This document shows, piece by piece, positions 1 through 9,251 of a stretch of 64,000 nt of DNA. This DNA is from Streptomyces sp. ITFR-16. GTDB taxonomy: Bacteria > Actinomycetota > Actinomycetes > Streptomycetales > Streptomycetaceae. The stretch is from positions 3,720,001 to 3,784,000 of the forward strand of contig NZ_CP134609.1 of NCBI RefSeq assembly GCF_031844705.1. Direction: 5' to 3'. The notes under the pieces were generated by a model, which saw only the letters and a program-made list of their open reading frames with translations, was not told the origin of the DNA and searched no databases. The position numbers and the translations under genes are program-made. Position 1 is the stretch's first letter, and every line of letters starts with the position of its first letter.

Positions 1-173
1 ACGGTGCGGATCTCGTCGGGCCGCCAGTCGCCGACCGCCCAGAGCGGATCCGGGTCCCCCCACAGGAGTTGGGAGCCCACGGGGTGCATCGTGCGCCCCT
101 CGTCACGGGCACCGACCGCTCCGGCCGTGCCGAAGCTCGCGGCGATACTGCTCCAACCCACCAACCAACGCAT
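1..173 (-). CDS. Asparagine-synthase-like protein, N-terminus only (possible lasso-peptide macrolactam cyclase)
   Basis: The reverse strand reads 57 codons from an ATG at 173 to the window edge. A GGAGG box lies 5 nt before the ATG, which decides the start. The protein begins MRWLVGWSS and ends with a WAVGDWRPDEIRT stretch. That N-terminus resembles the asparagine-synthase-related ATP-dependent amide ligases of actinobacteria, including the macrolactam-forming enzymes of albusnodin-type lasso peptide clusters. The ATP-pyrophosphatase domain that would decide this is outside the window. No lasso precursor with a recognisable leader was found upstream on the same strand. An in-frame ATG at 260 would add 29 residues but has no comparable ribosome site. 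The coding call is fairly firm; the family call is tentative and from memory. Confidence 0.5.
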   Translation of the reverse strand, partial: MRWLVGWSSIAASFGTAGAVGARDEGRTMHPVGSQLLWGDPDPLWAVGDWRPDEIRT

Positions 174-1456
174 CGCCGCCTCCACAGGCTGTGGACAGAA
201 CGGCGCAGCAGGAAGAGGTCCCGGGAGAACTCCGGTGACGCACGGCGCCGTTGCGGACATGCTGCCACGACAACGGCGCGCAGGAGTGGCCAGGGACGGC
301 GCACGTCGTGAGCGCATGCGCCCCTGGCAAAGGCCGGATGGCGGCCGCCGGTCCGGGCATCCGGCACGCGACCCGCGCGCGCCGGTGGGAGCGTCAACGG
401 AGTCTGGGATTCCGCGCGTCGTGTTCCCCGTACACCCGCCGGCCGAACGGCCCGGATTCGGCCACCGCCCGTTCCTCGCACGGACGGCCGCCGACATGTC
501 CGCGAATCCGCAGGCCCAACCTCGGTCGACCGACGACATTCGGCCAATCTCGGAGCGATCCGGAACCGCCGAGGCCGAACGCGACGCCACCATTTCACCG
601 TTTTCGAACCTGTTTGCTCCCCGGCCCGCCCGGTGGTGCGCCGGGTTCCACCCGGGCTCCGGAACGATTTCGAGGGCCGTCACGCACCTCTCCGGCGCCC
701 GGCCCGACGCACAGTCCGGGAGGCACGGTTCACCTCCCGGACCGGTCCGCCGCCTGCGGGGAATGAGGCGGCGGTATCCCCCAGCCCGCTGTGTCCCGCA
801 CAACGGGCCGACCCACGCAGCACCCATGGAAGCGCTCCCCTCCGGGCCCGGCCAGAGCGCACGGCCGGGCGCACGGCCACACACCCGGGGCACGCCCGGA
901 CGCCGCGAACCGGCCGCGCGGGAGGACCCGGATCCAGGCGGACGCGCCCCCCGGACGCCCTGTCATATGCACCGTTCCGCCCCTGGTCGGCGGGCGGATC
1001 GGCGCACCGCCCCCGCGCGGCTGACGACGGCCCGGCGAGGCGCGCGCGGGCCCACCCCCGGCCGGGACGGACCCGCCGGGGACGGCACCCAGGCCGCTCT
1101 CCCCCGCTCCCCCTCTTTTCCTCCGCGTGCCCTCCGCTTTTCCTTCGCGCTTCCTTCGCCTCCCGCTCGCCACAACCGCCCCGCCCGCCCCAGGCGTTCG
1201 CATCCGCCCCGTCGTTCTCCGCGAGTGGCCGGTACGGACAACAATCCCGCCATACGGACGTCCGGCCCTTAACGGTAGGGATGCGGCGAACTACGCTGGG
1301 TTGACTGATGTTCTCAGCAGGGCGGCATATTCCTCGGGGCTCGGCCAAATGCGTGTGCGGCCGGAGTGCCGGGGTTCGTCCCTGGGGAGAACACGGTACG
1401 AATGCCGCGCGCCTCCACGGTGACGCGGCTGCCGTCTGTGTGTCGAGGGGTGGCGC
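174..1456. other. Long gene-free spacer
   Basis: No convincing gene was found. The long open frames here are Arg/Pro/Gly-rich, overlap on both strands and have no ribosome site, as expected of very GC-rich DNA. A 15-bp palindrome TCCACAGGCTGTGGA sits at 181-195, just upstream of the leftward partial gene. The stretch probably holds the promoters for that gene and for the regulator starting at 1457. A TTGACT at 1301-1306 is the only -35-like element seen. Confidence 0.5.
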
Positions 1457-3088
1457 ATGTCCAGGGAGCAACGCGGACCGAACGAGAAGCTCGGAACCGT
1501 TCTCGCCCTCGCGGGAATCAGCAACGCCGGGCTCGCCCGGCGGGTCAACGACCTCGGGGCGCAGCGCGGACTGACACTTCGGTACGACAAGACCTCGGTG
1601 GCCCGGTGGGTCTCCAAGGGAATGGTGCCGCAGGGCGCCGCGCCCCATCTGATCGCTGCCGCGATCGGGGCCAAACTCGGCCGGCCGGTCCCGCTGCACG
1701 AGATCGGGCTCGCCGACGCCGACCCGGCGCCGGAGGTCGGGCTGGCGTTTCCGCGCGATGTGGCCGAAGCGGTCCGTTCGGCGACCGAGCTGTACCGGCT
1801 GGATCTGGCCGGGCGGCGGGCCGGCAGTGGCGGGATCTGGCAGTCACTGGCGGGCTCGTTCTCCGTGAGCGCCTACGCCACCCCCGCGTCCCGCTGGCTG
1901 ATATCCCCCGCCGACCCGTCGGTGGCACGCGCCTCGGCGGCGGCCGAGGCCGCGATCCTGGGCACACGGGGCGCGCGGGGCGCGTCGGGGGCGCACAACG
2001 CCTCCCTGGCATCCGGTGCACCCGGACAGCCGGGCGCACCCGCCACCGCGCTCGCCCCGGGCGGCTCCTCGGCGCCGCCCGCCCCCGGGCACGGCACGCC
2101 GCCGGCCCCCGGGAACAGCGTGTCCGTCCCCGCCCAGCCCGGTCCGGAGTCCGGGGCCGACGCCTCGTCGCTGCGGGTCGGCCACAGCGACGTCTCCAAG
2201 CTGCGCGAGGCCGCGCAGGACGCCCGCCGCTGGGACTCCAAGTACGGGGGCGGGGACTGGCGTTCGTCGATGGTCCCGGAGTGCTTACGCGTCGACGCGG
2301 CGCCGCTGCTGCTCGGTTCGTACAGCGACGAGGTCGGCCGGGCGCTGTTCGGCGCGGCGGCCGAGCTGACCAGGCTCGCCGGCTGGATGGCCTTCGACAC
2401 GGGCCAGCAGGAAGCGGCCCAGCGCTACTACATCCAGGCCCTGCGTCTGGCCAGGGCCGCGGCCGACGTCCCGCTCGGCGGCTATGTGCTGGCCTCCATG
2501 TCGCTGCAGGCGACCTACCGGGGCTTCGCCGACGAGGGCGTCGACCTCGCGCAGGCCGCCGTCGAGCGCAACCGGGGGCTGGCGACCGCCCGCACCATGA
2601 GCTTCTTCCGCCTGGTCGAGGCACGGGCCCACGCCAAGGCGAACGACGCACCGGCCGCGGGGGCCGCGCTCAAGGCCGCCGAAGGATGGCTGGAGCGCTC
2701 CCGGGACGGCGACGCGGACCCGTCGTGGCTGGGCTTCTACTCGTACGACAGATTCGCGGCCGACGCCGCGGAGTGCCACCTCGACCTGAAGGCGCCCCGC
2801 CAGGTGCGGCGCTTCACCGAACAGGCGCTGTCCCGGCCCACCGAGGAGTTCGTCCGCTCGCACGGGCTGCGGCTCGTGGTCTCGGCCGTCGCCGAGCTGG
2901 AGTCGGGCAATCTGGACGCGGCCTGCGCGGCGGGCACCCGGGCCGTGGAGGTCGCAGGCCGCATCTCCTCCGCCCGCACCACGGAGTACGTGCGCGACCT
3001 GCTGCACCGCCTGGAGCCCTACGGCGACGAGCCGCGCGTCGTGGAGCTGAGGGAGCGCGCCCGCCCCCTCCTGGTGGCACCGGCCTGA
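1457..3088 (+). CDS. Sporulation-associated regulator-like protein with TPR-type repeats (SCO4114/NsdA-like)
   Basis: 543 residues. The first 85 or so (KLGTVLALAGISNAGLARRVND onward) resemble a helix-turn-helix-like module that includes SVARWVSKG. An Ala/Gly/Pro/Ser-rich linker covers about residues 165-235. The remainder is alpha-helical with tetratricopeptide-like pairs, for example RYYIQALRLARAAADVPLGG and RQVRRFTEQALSRP. This matches the Streptomyces family that includes NsdA and the protein annotated in S. coelicolor as sporulation associated. Members regulate development and antibiotic production; no enzymatic motif is present. The start is set by GAGGGG 5-6 nt before the ATG. It is a single gene: the next one begins about 100 nt downstream after its own ribosome site. 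The molecular function is inferred from family resemblance. Confidence 0.75.
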   Translation: MSREQRGPNEKLGTVLALAGISNAGLARRVNDLGAQRGLTLRYDKTSVARWVSKGMVPQGAAPHLIAAAIGAKLGRPVPLHEIGLADADPAPEVGLAFPRDVAEAVRSATELYRLDLAGRRAGSGGIWQSLAGSFSVSAYATPASRWLISPADPSVARASAAAEAAILGTRGARGASGAHNASLASGAPGQPGAPATALAPGGSSAPPAPGHGTPPAPGNSVSVPAQPGPESGADASSLRVGHSDVSKLREAAQDARRWDSKYGGGDWRSSMVPECLRVDAAPLLLGSYSDEVGRALFGAAAELTRLAGWMAFDTGQQEAAQRYYIQALRLARAAADVPLGGYVLASMSLQATYRGFADEGVDLAQAAVERNRGLATARTMSFFRLVEARAHAKANDAPAAGAALKAAEGWLERSRDGDADPSWLGFYSYDRFAADAAECHLDLKAPRQVRRFTEQALSRPTEEFVRSHGLRLVVSAVAELESGNLDAACAAGTRAVEVAGRISSARTTEYVRDLLHRLEPYGDEPRVVELRERARPLLVAPA

Positions 3089-3192
3089 GGCGGCCGGGGG
3101 CCTTGCGGGGCCCCGGCAGCGCCACGCTGACCTGCGCTGGTTTGAGTGCGTTGTCAGTGGGTCAGTGCACTATCGGGGTGGGAGGTGGCGTG

Positions 3193-4449
3193 ATGATGAC
3201 GCACGCGGCGTACGACTGCGATGTGCTGGTGATCGGCGGCGGGATCGTCGGCCTGTCGGCCGCGTATGCGCTCACACGCACCGCGCCCGGCACCAGGGTG
3301 ACCGTGCTGGAGAAGGAGCCGGGTCCGGCCCGCCATCAGACCGGGCGCAACAGCGGGGTGATCCACAGCGGGATCTACTACCCGCCGGGCTCCCTCAAGG
3401 CGCGGTACGCGCTGGGCGGCGGCGCCGAGCTGGCCGGCTTCTGCGCGGAGCACGGCATCGCGCACGCGATCACGGGCAAGCTGATCGTCGCGACCCGCCG
3501 TGACGAGCTGCCCCGGCTGCACGCCCTCGTGCAGCGCGGCCGGGAGCACGGACTGCCGGTGCGGGAGCTGGGCCCGGCGCAGATCTCGGAGTACGAGCCC
3601 CGGGTGCGGGGCCTCGCCGCGATCCGGGTGGGCACGACGGGGGTCTGCGACTTCGGCGCGGTCGCCGCGCGCTTCGCCGAGGAGGTGCGGGGCGCCGGCG
3701 GCGTGATCCGGTACGGCGCGGAGGTCACGGCGATCGACCGGCGCCCGTGGGGCGTGGCGGTGCGGACGGCGGACGGCCTGGTGGTGCGCTCCCGGGTGCT
3801 GGTCAACTGCGCGGGGCTGCACTGCGACCGGATCGCTCGGCTGGCGGGCGACGACCCGGGGATGCGCATCGTGCCCTTCCGGGGGGAGTACTACGAGCTG
3901 ACCCGCCCCGAGCTGGTGCGCGGTCTGGTCTACCCGGTGCCCGACCCGGCGTTCCCGTTCCTCGGCGTCCACCTCACCCGGGGCCACGACGGCGGTGTCC
4001 ACGTCGGACCCAACGCGGTGCCGGCGCTGGCCCGCGAGGGGTACGGCTGGCCGGTCGTGCGCCCCCGCGAGGTGCTGGACACGGTGAGCTGGCCGGGCTC
4101 GTGGCGGATCGCCCGCAGACACTGGCGGTACGGGGCGGGCGAGGTGCACCGCTCGCTCTCGAAGCACGCGTTCACGACGGCGGTGCGACGGCTCCTGCCC
4201 GAGGTGACGGAGGACGATCTGCGCCCCGCCCCGGCCGGGGTGCGGGCCCAGGCAGTGCTGCGGGACGGCACCCTGGTCGACGACTTCCTGATCCGCGAGG
4301 CCCCGCACACGGTGCATGTGCTGAACGCCCCGTCGCCCGCCGCGACCGCCTCGCTGCCCATCGGACGGGAGGTGGCGCGCCGGGCCCTGCTGCGGGCACG
4401 GGCGACGGGCTGGAAGCCGCCCGCCGTAGAATCAGGGCATTGTGTCTGA
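3193..4449 (+). CDS. lhgO: FAD-dependent oxidoreductase, L-2-hydroxyglutarate oxidase type (LhgO)
   Basis: 418 residues. The N-terminus has a Rossmann dinucleotide fold with the motif VIGGGIVGLSAAYAL (about residues 13-27), followed by an ExEPGPARHQTGRNSGVIHSG segment typical of LhgO/DAO-family flavoenzymes. The C-terminal APSPAATASLPIG motif also fits LhgO, which oxidises L-2-hydroxyglutarate to 2-oxoglutarate and passes electrons to the membrane quinone pool. Tandem ATGs at 3193 and 3196 follow GGAGG at 3181-3185, so 3193 is taken. The open frame extends far upstream, but only as an overlap with the preceding gene. The 3' end overlaps the GTG of trmB by 8 nt, which suggests coupled expression. 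DAO-family alternatives such as glycerol-3-phosphate or amino-acid oxidases are less likely. Confidence 0.85.
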   Translation: MMTHAAYDCDVLVIGGGIVGLSAAYALTRTAPGTRVTVLEKEPGPARHQTGRNSGVIHSGIYYPPGSLKARYALGGGAELAGFCAEHGIAHAITGKLIVATRRDELPRLHALVQRGREHGLPVRELGPAQISEYEPRVRGLAAIRVGTTGVCDFGAVAARFAEEVRGAGGVIRYGAEVTAIDRRPWGVAVRTADGLVVRSRVLVNCAGLHCDRIARLAGDDPGMRIVPFRGEYYELTRPELVRGLVYPVPDPAFPFLGVHLTRGHDGGVHVGPNAVPALAREGYGWPVVRPREVLDTVSWPGSWRIARRHWRYGAGEVHRSLSKHAFTTAVRRLLPEVTEDDLRPAPAGVRAQAVLRDGTLVDDFLIREAPHTVHVLNAPSPAATASLPIGREVARRALLRARATGWKPPAVESGHCV

Positions 4450-5299
4450 GCCCATGAACCCCTCCCCCACGACGCCCGACGGCACCCCCGCCGAGACGGA
4501 CGGCGTCGCTCCCGCCACCGCCGGGATCCCCGACGACCTGCGCGCCGCGGCCATGGACCGCGCCCGCCGGCTGCGCCAGGAGCCCCGCTTCCCCGGCGGC
4601 CCCGCGGCCGATCCGGCCGGCTCGCACCACGAGCGCCGGATCCGCAGCTTCCAGCCGCGCCGCAGCCGGGTCACCCCCGGCCAGCAGGACGCCCTGGAGC
4701 GGCTCTGGCCCAAGTGGGGCCTGGACATCGACGGGCTGCGCGTCCTGGATCTGGGCGAGCTGTTCGACGGGCTCCCGGTGGTCCTGGAGATCGGTTTCGG
4801 CATGGGAGAGGCGACCGCGCAGATGGCGGCCGACGACCCGGGCACCGGGATCCTCGCCGTCGATGTGCACACCCCCGGCCAGGGCAATCTGCTCGGTCTC
4901 GCGGACCGGAACGGAGTGTCCAACATCCGGGTCGCCAACGGGGACGCGATCATCCTGCTCCGGGAGATGCTGGAGCCGGACTCCCTGGACGGGCTGCGGG
5001 TCTACTTCCCCGACCCGTGGCCCAAGACCCGCCACCACAAGCGCCGGCTGATCCAGCCGGAGTTCCTGGACCTGGTGGCGCAGCGGCTGAAGCCCGGCGC
5101 GGTCCTGCACTGCGCGACCGACTGGGAGCCGTACGCCGAGCAGATGCTCGAGGTGCTGACCGCCCATCCCCGCTTCGAGAACACGGCGGCGGACGGCGGG
5201 TACGCGCCACGGCCCGCGTTCCGGCCGCTGACCCGGTTCGAGGGGCAGGGCCTGGACAAGGGCCATGTCGTGCACGACCTCCTCTTCGCCCGCAGCTGA
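4442..5299 (+). CDS. trmB: tRNA (guanine-N7-)-methyltransferase
   Basis: 285 residues. It transfers a methyl group from S-adenosylmethionine to N7 of guanosine 46 in the tRNA variable loop. The SAM-binding core is LEIGFGMGEATAQMA (about residues 115-129), with an acidic VDVHTPG strand after it. The TrmB signature FPDPWPKTRHHKRRL is present near residue 182, followed by LHCATDWEPYAEQML. The N-terminal 70 residues are longer and Pro/Arg-rich compared with E. coli TrmB, as is usual in Streptomyces. The start is a GTG at 4442 inside the end of the oxidase gene; an ATG at 4454 is an alternative. Confidence 0.95.
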   Translation: MSEPMNPSPTTPDGTPAETDGVAPATAGIPDDLRAAAMDRARRLRQEPRFPGGPAADPAGSHHERRIRSFQPRRSRVTPGQQDALERLWPKWGLDIDGLRVLDLGELFDGLPVVLEIGFGMGEATAQMAADDPGTGILAVDVHTPGQGNLLGLADRNGVSNIRVANGDAIILLREMLEPDSLDGLRVYFPDPWPKTRHHKRRLIQPEFLDLVAQRLKPGAVLHCATDWEPYAEQMLEVLTAHPRFENTAADGGYAPRPAFRPLTRFEGQGLDKGHVVHDLLFARS

Positions 5300-5365
5300 C
5301 CCCCGGCGCGCGGCGGCCGGCGCCGGACGCCGCCCCACGCCATGGCCGTTGTCGGTGCCGCTCGT

Positions 5366-5371
5366 TAGGGT
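5366..5371 (+). promoter_or_regulatory. Possible -10 box for a leaderless transcript
   Basis: TAGGGT lies 6 nt before the GTG at 5378, the spacing expected if transcription begins at the start codon itself. There is no ribosome-binding site in front of that GTG, which fits a leaderless mRNA, a common arrangement in Streptomyces. No good -35 was seen. Confidence 0.35.
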
Positions 5372-5377
5372 CGTGGG

Positions 5378-6982
5378 GTGTCCGACGGGTCTGTTCCGCA
5401 GCAGCGGCAGTCGCAGCCGGCCGTCCCGGTGCTCGAGGAGCAGCGGGTCGGCGAGATTCTGGCTGCCGTGCCGGAGCGGAGCCAGTGGCGCTACCGGCCG
5501 CGCCGCGTCGGCCTGCTGTGGCGGAACAGGACGCTCCGCATCGCCGCCGTCTTCACCGCACTGGCCCTCTGCGGCCTGGTGATCCTGGCGCTGGTCCGCG
5601 ACCAGACGGGCACCCAGGGCTTTCTCGTCGGTCTGGGCCTGGCCGTCCTGCCCGTACCGGTGCTGATGACGGCGTTCCGCTGGCTCGACCGGGTCGAACC
5701 GGGACCGTGGCGCAACATGCTGTTCGCCTTCGCCTGGGGCGCCTGTGCGGCGGCGCTGGTCGCGATCCTCGCCAACTCCTTCGCGACCCAGTGGATCGCC
5801 ACCGCCACGGCCGACCCGGGCAGCGCGGACACCCTGGGGGCCACGGTCATAGCCCCGGTCGTCGAGGAGAGCGCCAAGGCGGCGGCCGTCCTGCTGCTCT
5901 TCCTGTTCCGCAGACGGGACTTCCACGGGATCGTCGACGGCGTGGTCGTCGCCGGGTTCGCCGCGACGGGCTTCGCGTTCACCGAGAACATCCTCTATCT
6001 GGGCAACGCCTTCGGCGAGGACCAGCAGATGGGCGCGGGCTTCGCCTCGGTGACGGCGGCGACATTCTTCGTACGGGTGGTGCTGACGCCGTTCGCCCAC
6101 CCGCTGTTCACCGTGCTGACCGGCATCGGCTTCGGGCTCGCCGCGAGCAGCGCGTACCACCAGCGGGCCCGGCGCATCGCCCTCCCGCTGCTGGGCCTGG
6201 TCCTCGCGATGGGCATGCACGCCCTGTGGAACGGCTCGTCGACGTTCGGCCCGTACGGCTTCTACGCCGTCTACGGGGCCTTCATGGTCCCGGTCTTCGG
6301 GCTGGTGACCTGGCTGGCGATCTGGTCCCGCCAGCGCGAGCTGCGCACCCTCGCGGTCGAGCTGCCCGCGTACGCCGCGGCCGGCTGGCTGTCCCCCGTC
6401 GAACCGCTCGCCCTGTCCTCGATGCGGACCCGGGGCAAGGCCCGGGAGGCGGCACGCCAGTTGCACGAGGCGGCGGCAGCCGCCGCACACCCCTACGCCC
6501 CCGCGCATCACGCGCCGCAGACACCCGCGTCGGCGGCGGGCCGGGCCCGGGAGCACGGCAGGGCGGCGGCCCGTACGGTCGGCGAGTACGAGGCGTTCGC
6601 GACATCACTGGCGCTGCTGCGCCGGCAGGCCCGCCGGGGCACAGCGGGCCCGGACTACGCCGAACGCGAGCTGGAGCTGCTGCACCACCTGTGGCAGCGC
6701 AGACAGATCGCCGGCCCCGCCCTGGTCTTCGCGGCCCGGACCACGGGCCGGCTGCGCCCCGCCCACCTGCCCCCGCAGCCCCGCCCGTACCAGGGGTACG
6801 GATACGGGCAGCCCTACGGCGGCCATGCCCCGTACCCGTACGCCCCGCCGCAGTACGGCGCCGGCCCGTACCCCGCGCAGCAGTACGGCAGCCCCCAGTA
6901 CGGCCAGCAGCCCTACGGCACCGCGCCGTACAACCCCGCCCCGCCGTACGGGTACGGCCACAACCCCCCGCCGCAGTCCTAG
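5378..6982 (+). CDS. PrsW-family intramembrane metalloprotease
   Basis: 534 residues. There are about eight hydrophobic segments between residues 45 and 325. The PrsW/CPBP-type motifs are present: VVEESAKAAAV (the EExxK motif) at about residue 165, GFAFTENILY at about 205, and later conserved His positions in TPFAHPLFT and GMHALWNG. The family cleaves membrane-bound proteins such as anti-sigma factors; the target here is unknown. The last 60 residues or so are a Tyr/Pro/Gly/Gln-rich cytoplasmic tail with repeats such as QYGSPQYGQQPYG, which is disordered and not part of the catalytic core. The start codon has no ribosome site and may be leaderless. Its stop overlaps the convergent reductase stop by 3 nt. 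Confidence 0.85.
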   Translation: MSDGSVPQQRQSQPAVPVLEEQRVGEILAAVPERSQWRYRPRRVGLLWRNRTLRIAAVFTALALCGLVILALVRDQTGTQGFLVGLGLAVLPVPVLMTAFRWLDRVEPGPWRNMLFAFAWGACAAALVAILANSFATQWIATATADPGSADTLGATVIAPVVEESAKAAAVLLLFLFRRRDFHGIVDGVVVAGFAATGFAFTENILYLGNAFGEDQQMGAGFASVTAATFFVRVVLTPFAHPLFTVLTGIGFGLAASSAYHQRARRIALPLLGLVLAMGMHALWNGSSTFGPYGFYAVYGAFMVPVFGLVTWLAIWSRQRELRTLAVELPAYAAAGWLSPVEPLALSSMRTRGKAREAARQLHEAAAAAAHPYAPAHHAPQTPASAAGRAREHGRAAARTVGEYEAFATSLALLRRQARRGTAGPDYAERELELLHHLWQRRQIAGPALVFAARTTGRLRPAHLPPQPRPYQGYGYGQPYGGHAPYPYAPPQYGAGPYPAQQYGSPQYGQQPYGTAPYNPAPPYGYGHNPPPQS

Positions 6983-7923
6983 GCGGAGGCCTCGGTGAGC
7001 GTGGTCAGTTCCTGGTCCGTCAGCCGCAGGTCGGCGACCGCCAGCAGGGCCGGAAGCTGCTCGACCGTACGGGCGGAGGCGATCGGTGCGGCGACCGTCG
7101 GCCGGGACGCGAGCCACGCCAGCGCCACGGTCGCGATCTCCGCGTCCCGCTCCCGCGCCACCGCGTCGAGTGCGGCCAGGACCTTCTGTCCGCGCTCCGA
7201 ATCCAGGTGGGCGCCCGCCTTTCCGGCCCGGACGCTGTCCACCGAGGTCCCCGGACGGTACTTGCCGGTGAGGAAGCCGGAGGCCAGCGCGAAGTACGGG
7301 ACGGCCGCGAGCCCGGCCTCGGCCGCGGTGTCCTGGAGCTCGCCCTCGTAGGTGTCGCGGGAGACCAGGTTGTAGTGCGGCTGGAGCGCCGCATAGCGGG
7401 CCAGCCCCTCGCGCTCGGAGAACTCGAGCGAGGCGCGCAGCCGCTCCGGGCTGATGTTGGAGGCGGCGATCTCGCGGACCTTGCCGTCCTTCACAAGCTG
7501 GTCGAGGGCGGTGATGATCTCCTCGACGGGCACGGTCTCGTCGTCGAAGTGCGTGTAGTAGAGGTCGATGTGGTCGGTGCCGAGCCGGCGCAGCGACTCC
7601 TCGGCGGCGGCCTTGATGGTGGTCTCCGAGAGCCCCTTGTACGCGGGGTGGGCGCCGACCTTGGTGGCCACCAGGATGTCGGACCGGTTGCCGCGCGCGG
7701 CCAGCCACTTGCCGATGATCGTCTCCGACTCGCCGCCCTCGTTGCCCTCCACCCAGGAGGAGTAGGCGTCGGCGGTGTCGATGAAGTTCCCGCCGGCCGC
7801 AGCGTACGCGTCGAGAACGGCGAACGAGCGGTCCTCGTCCGCGCTCCAGCCGAAGACGTTGCCGCCGAGGGCGAGCGGGAAGACCTGGAGGTCGGACGAG
7901 CCGAGCTTGCGAAGTGAAGTCAT
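6979..7923 (-). CDS. Aldo/keto reductase
   Basis: 314 residues, full length for the family. This is an NADPH-dependent TIM-barrel oxidoreductase acting on carbonyl substrates. The catalytic tetrad is visible: Asp and Tyr in FIDTADAYSSW (about residue 50), Lys in VATKVGAHP, and His in LYYTHFDDE. The cofactor-binding segment near the C-terminus (APIASARTVEQL) is typical. The sequence is closest in style to the soluble YajO/YghZ-like subgroup of general reductases. The physiological substrate cannot be told from sequence. It converges on the PrsW gene, with the two stop codons overlapping, and is followed downstream by no partner gene on its own strand. Confidence 0.92.
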   Translation of the reverse strand: MTSLRKLGSSDLQVFPLALGGNVFGWSADEDRSFAVLDAYAAAGGNFIDTADAYSSWVEGNEGGESETIIGKWLAARGNRSDILVATKVGAHPAYKGLSETTIKAAAEESLRRLGTDHIDLYYTHFDDETVPVEEIITALDQLVKDGKVREIAASNISPERLRASLEFSEREGLARYAALQPHYNLVSRDTYEGELQDTAAEAGLAAVPYFALASGFLTGKYRPGTSVDSVRAGKAGAHLDSERGQKVLAALDAVARERDAEIATVALAWLASRPTVAAPIASARTVEQLPALLAVADLRLTDQELTTLTEASA

Positions 7924-8005
7924 GGGTGGAACAACCGGTTCCGACCGCTCCGCTTTTCCATGCCGTGTACACCCAATCCGGCGGGAGCGGGCCGGCCGGC
8001 GCAGA

Positions 8006-8047
8006 CCGGCAGCCCTGACGTCGGGGGGTGAGCGTCAGGACTGCCGG
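8006..8047 (-). terminator. Stem-loop downstream of the M23 peptidase gene
   Basis: Arms at 8006-8020 and 8033-8047 pair at 14 of 15 positions with a 12-nt loop. The hairpin lies between the stop of the leftward peptidase gene and the leftward reductase start, so it probably ends the peptidase transcript. There is no T-run, as is common in Streptomyces. Confidence 0.6.
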
Positions 8048-8081
8048 GGTCGGGGCGGCCGGGAATCCGGCCGGGGGGCGG

Positions 8082-9233
8082 TCAGACCGTGAGGCCCCGG
8101 GCGCGCAGCCAGGCCATCGGGTCGATGCCCGTGCCGTCGGGGGTGTGGACCTCCAGGTGGAGGTGGGGTCCGGTCACGTTGCCGGTCGCGCCGACGCGTC
8201 CGATGGTGTCGCCGGTGGTGACCTTCTGGCCGACCGCGACATCGATCGAGGACTGGTGGCAGAACCACAGCTCCGTGCCGTCCTCCAGCTCCAGGACCGT
8301 GCGGTAGCCGTACGAGCCCGAGTAGCCGGCCGACTTGATCGTGCCGCTGTGGATGGCCTTGATCGGCGTACCGGTCGGCGCCGCGAAGTCGAGGCCCGTG
8401 TGATAGCCGGAGGACCACATCGAACCGGCCTCGCCGAACGTCGAGGTGATCGTGTACGAGGTGGTGGGCAGCGAGTAGCTGGCGGCGAGCTTGGCCAGCC
8501 GCAGCGCCTCGGCCTTCTTCTTGGCCTCCTCGGCCGCCTTCTTCTTCTCGGCGGCGACCTTGGCCTCGGCGGCGTCCTGCTGCTTCTTCGCCTCGGCGGC
8601 CGCCTTCTCCGCGGCGGCCTTCTCCTCGGCCGCCTTGGCCTCGGCGTCGGCGGCGCCCTGCTGCTGCTCGGCCTGCTGGAGGATGCGGGCGCGGAGCGCC
8701 TCACCGGCGTCCGTGGTGCCCTGCTCGGCCTCGGCGGTGGTGATGCCGGCGGTGGTCAGGGGGGCGGAGGCGGTCGCGGTCTCGGGCTTCCCGGCGTCGG
8801 ACTCGCCCGAGAACAACGCGCTCACGCCCGGGAGGGACTTGGCGTCGGGGAGATTGTCCGCGATGGAATCGGGAAGAGAGATGGAGACCGGCGGCTTGCT
8901 CTGCGCGGTGGCCATGCCACCCGCACCGACGGCCGCGATGACACCGACGCCGAGGACGGTGGAGCTGCGGGCCAGACCATTGCGCTGCTTGGCGACGCGG
9001 TGCTTGCCGCGCACGGGACGGACGGACTCCTCGGTGGGATTCCATTCCTCCCAGGCCCGGTCGGCCTCGGCCTCGTCGGCGCGGAAGCCGTTGCCGAAGT
9101 CGCTGCCCCGATCGGTGCCGTAGTCGCTCCCGTGATCAGGACCGAACGCGGTGCCGGGCCCGGCCGTGAAGTCATGGCTGTACTCGGGCACGAACCGGGA
9201 GGGTGATTCGGGGGCAGGCTTGTTGGACGCCAC
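8082..9233 (-). CDS. Membrane-anchored LytM/M23 peptidase with coiled coil
   Basis: 383 residues from a GTG. An acidic, charged N-terminal 85 residues (cytoplasmic) precedes one hydrophobic segment (STVLGVGVIAAVGAGGMATA, about 92-111). An Ala/Lys/Glu coiled coil follows at about 165-255. The C-terminal LytM domain has the zinc ligands HTGLD and HLHLE, so it should be catalytically competent. Such enzymes cleave peptidoglycan cross-links outside the membrane during growth, germination or sporulation. The gene is preceded by a ydaO-type riboswitch, tying its expression to cyclic di-AMP as known for the rpfA and swl wall-hydrolase genes of S. coelicolor. It is transcribed alone, with a hairpin after the stop. 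Confidence 0.92.
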   Translation of the reverse strand: MASNKPAPESPSRFVPEYSHDFTAGPGTAFGPDHGSDYGTDRGSDFGNGFRADEAEADRAWEEWNPTEESVRPVRGKHRVAKQRNGLARSSTVLGVGVIAAVGAGGMATAQSKPPVSISLPDSIADNLPDAKSLPGVSALFSGESDAGKPETATASAPLTTAGITTAEAEQGTTDAGEALRARILQQAEQQQGAADAEAKAAEEKAAAEKAAAEAKKQQDAAEAKVAAEKKKAAEEAKKKAEALRLAKLAASYSLPTTSYTITSTFGEAGSMWSSGYHTGLDFAAPTGTPIKAIHSGTIKSAGYSGSYGYRTVLELEDGTELWFCHQSSIDVAVGQKVTTGDTIGRVGATGNVTGPHLHLEVHTPDGTGIDPMAWLRARGLTV

Positions 9234-9251
9234 GGGGGCGCACTCCTTTCC

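Noticed and set aside
174..480. Lasso peptide precursor gene upstream of the asparagine-synthase-like start
   Set aside because: The reverse strand was read here and no short frame with a leader-like pattern and ribosome site was seen.
4..1272. 422-residue open frame on the + strand, with several overlapping frames on both strands
   Set aside because: Arg/Pro/Gly/Ala-rich random-looking protein, no ribosome site, no domain. It overlaps the better-supported leftward partial gene at 1-173.
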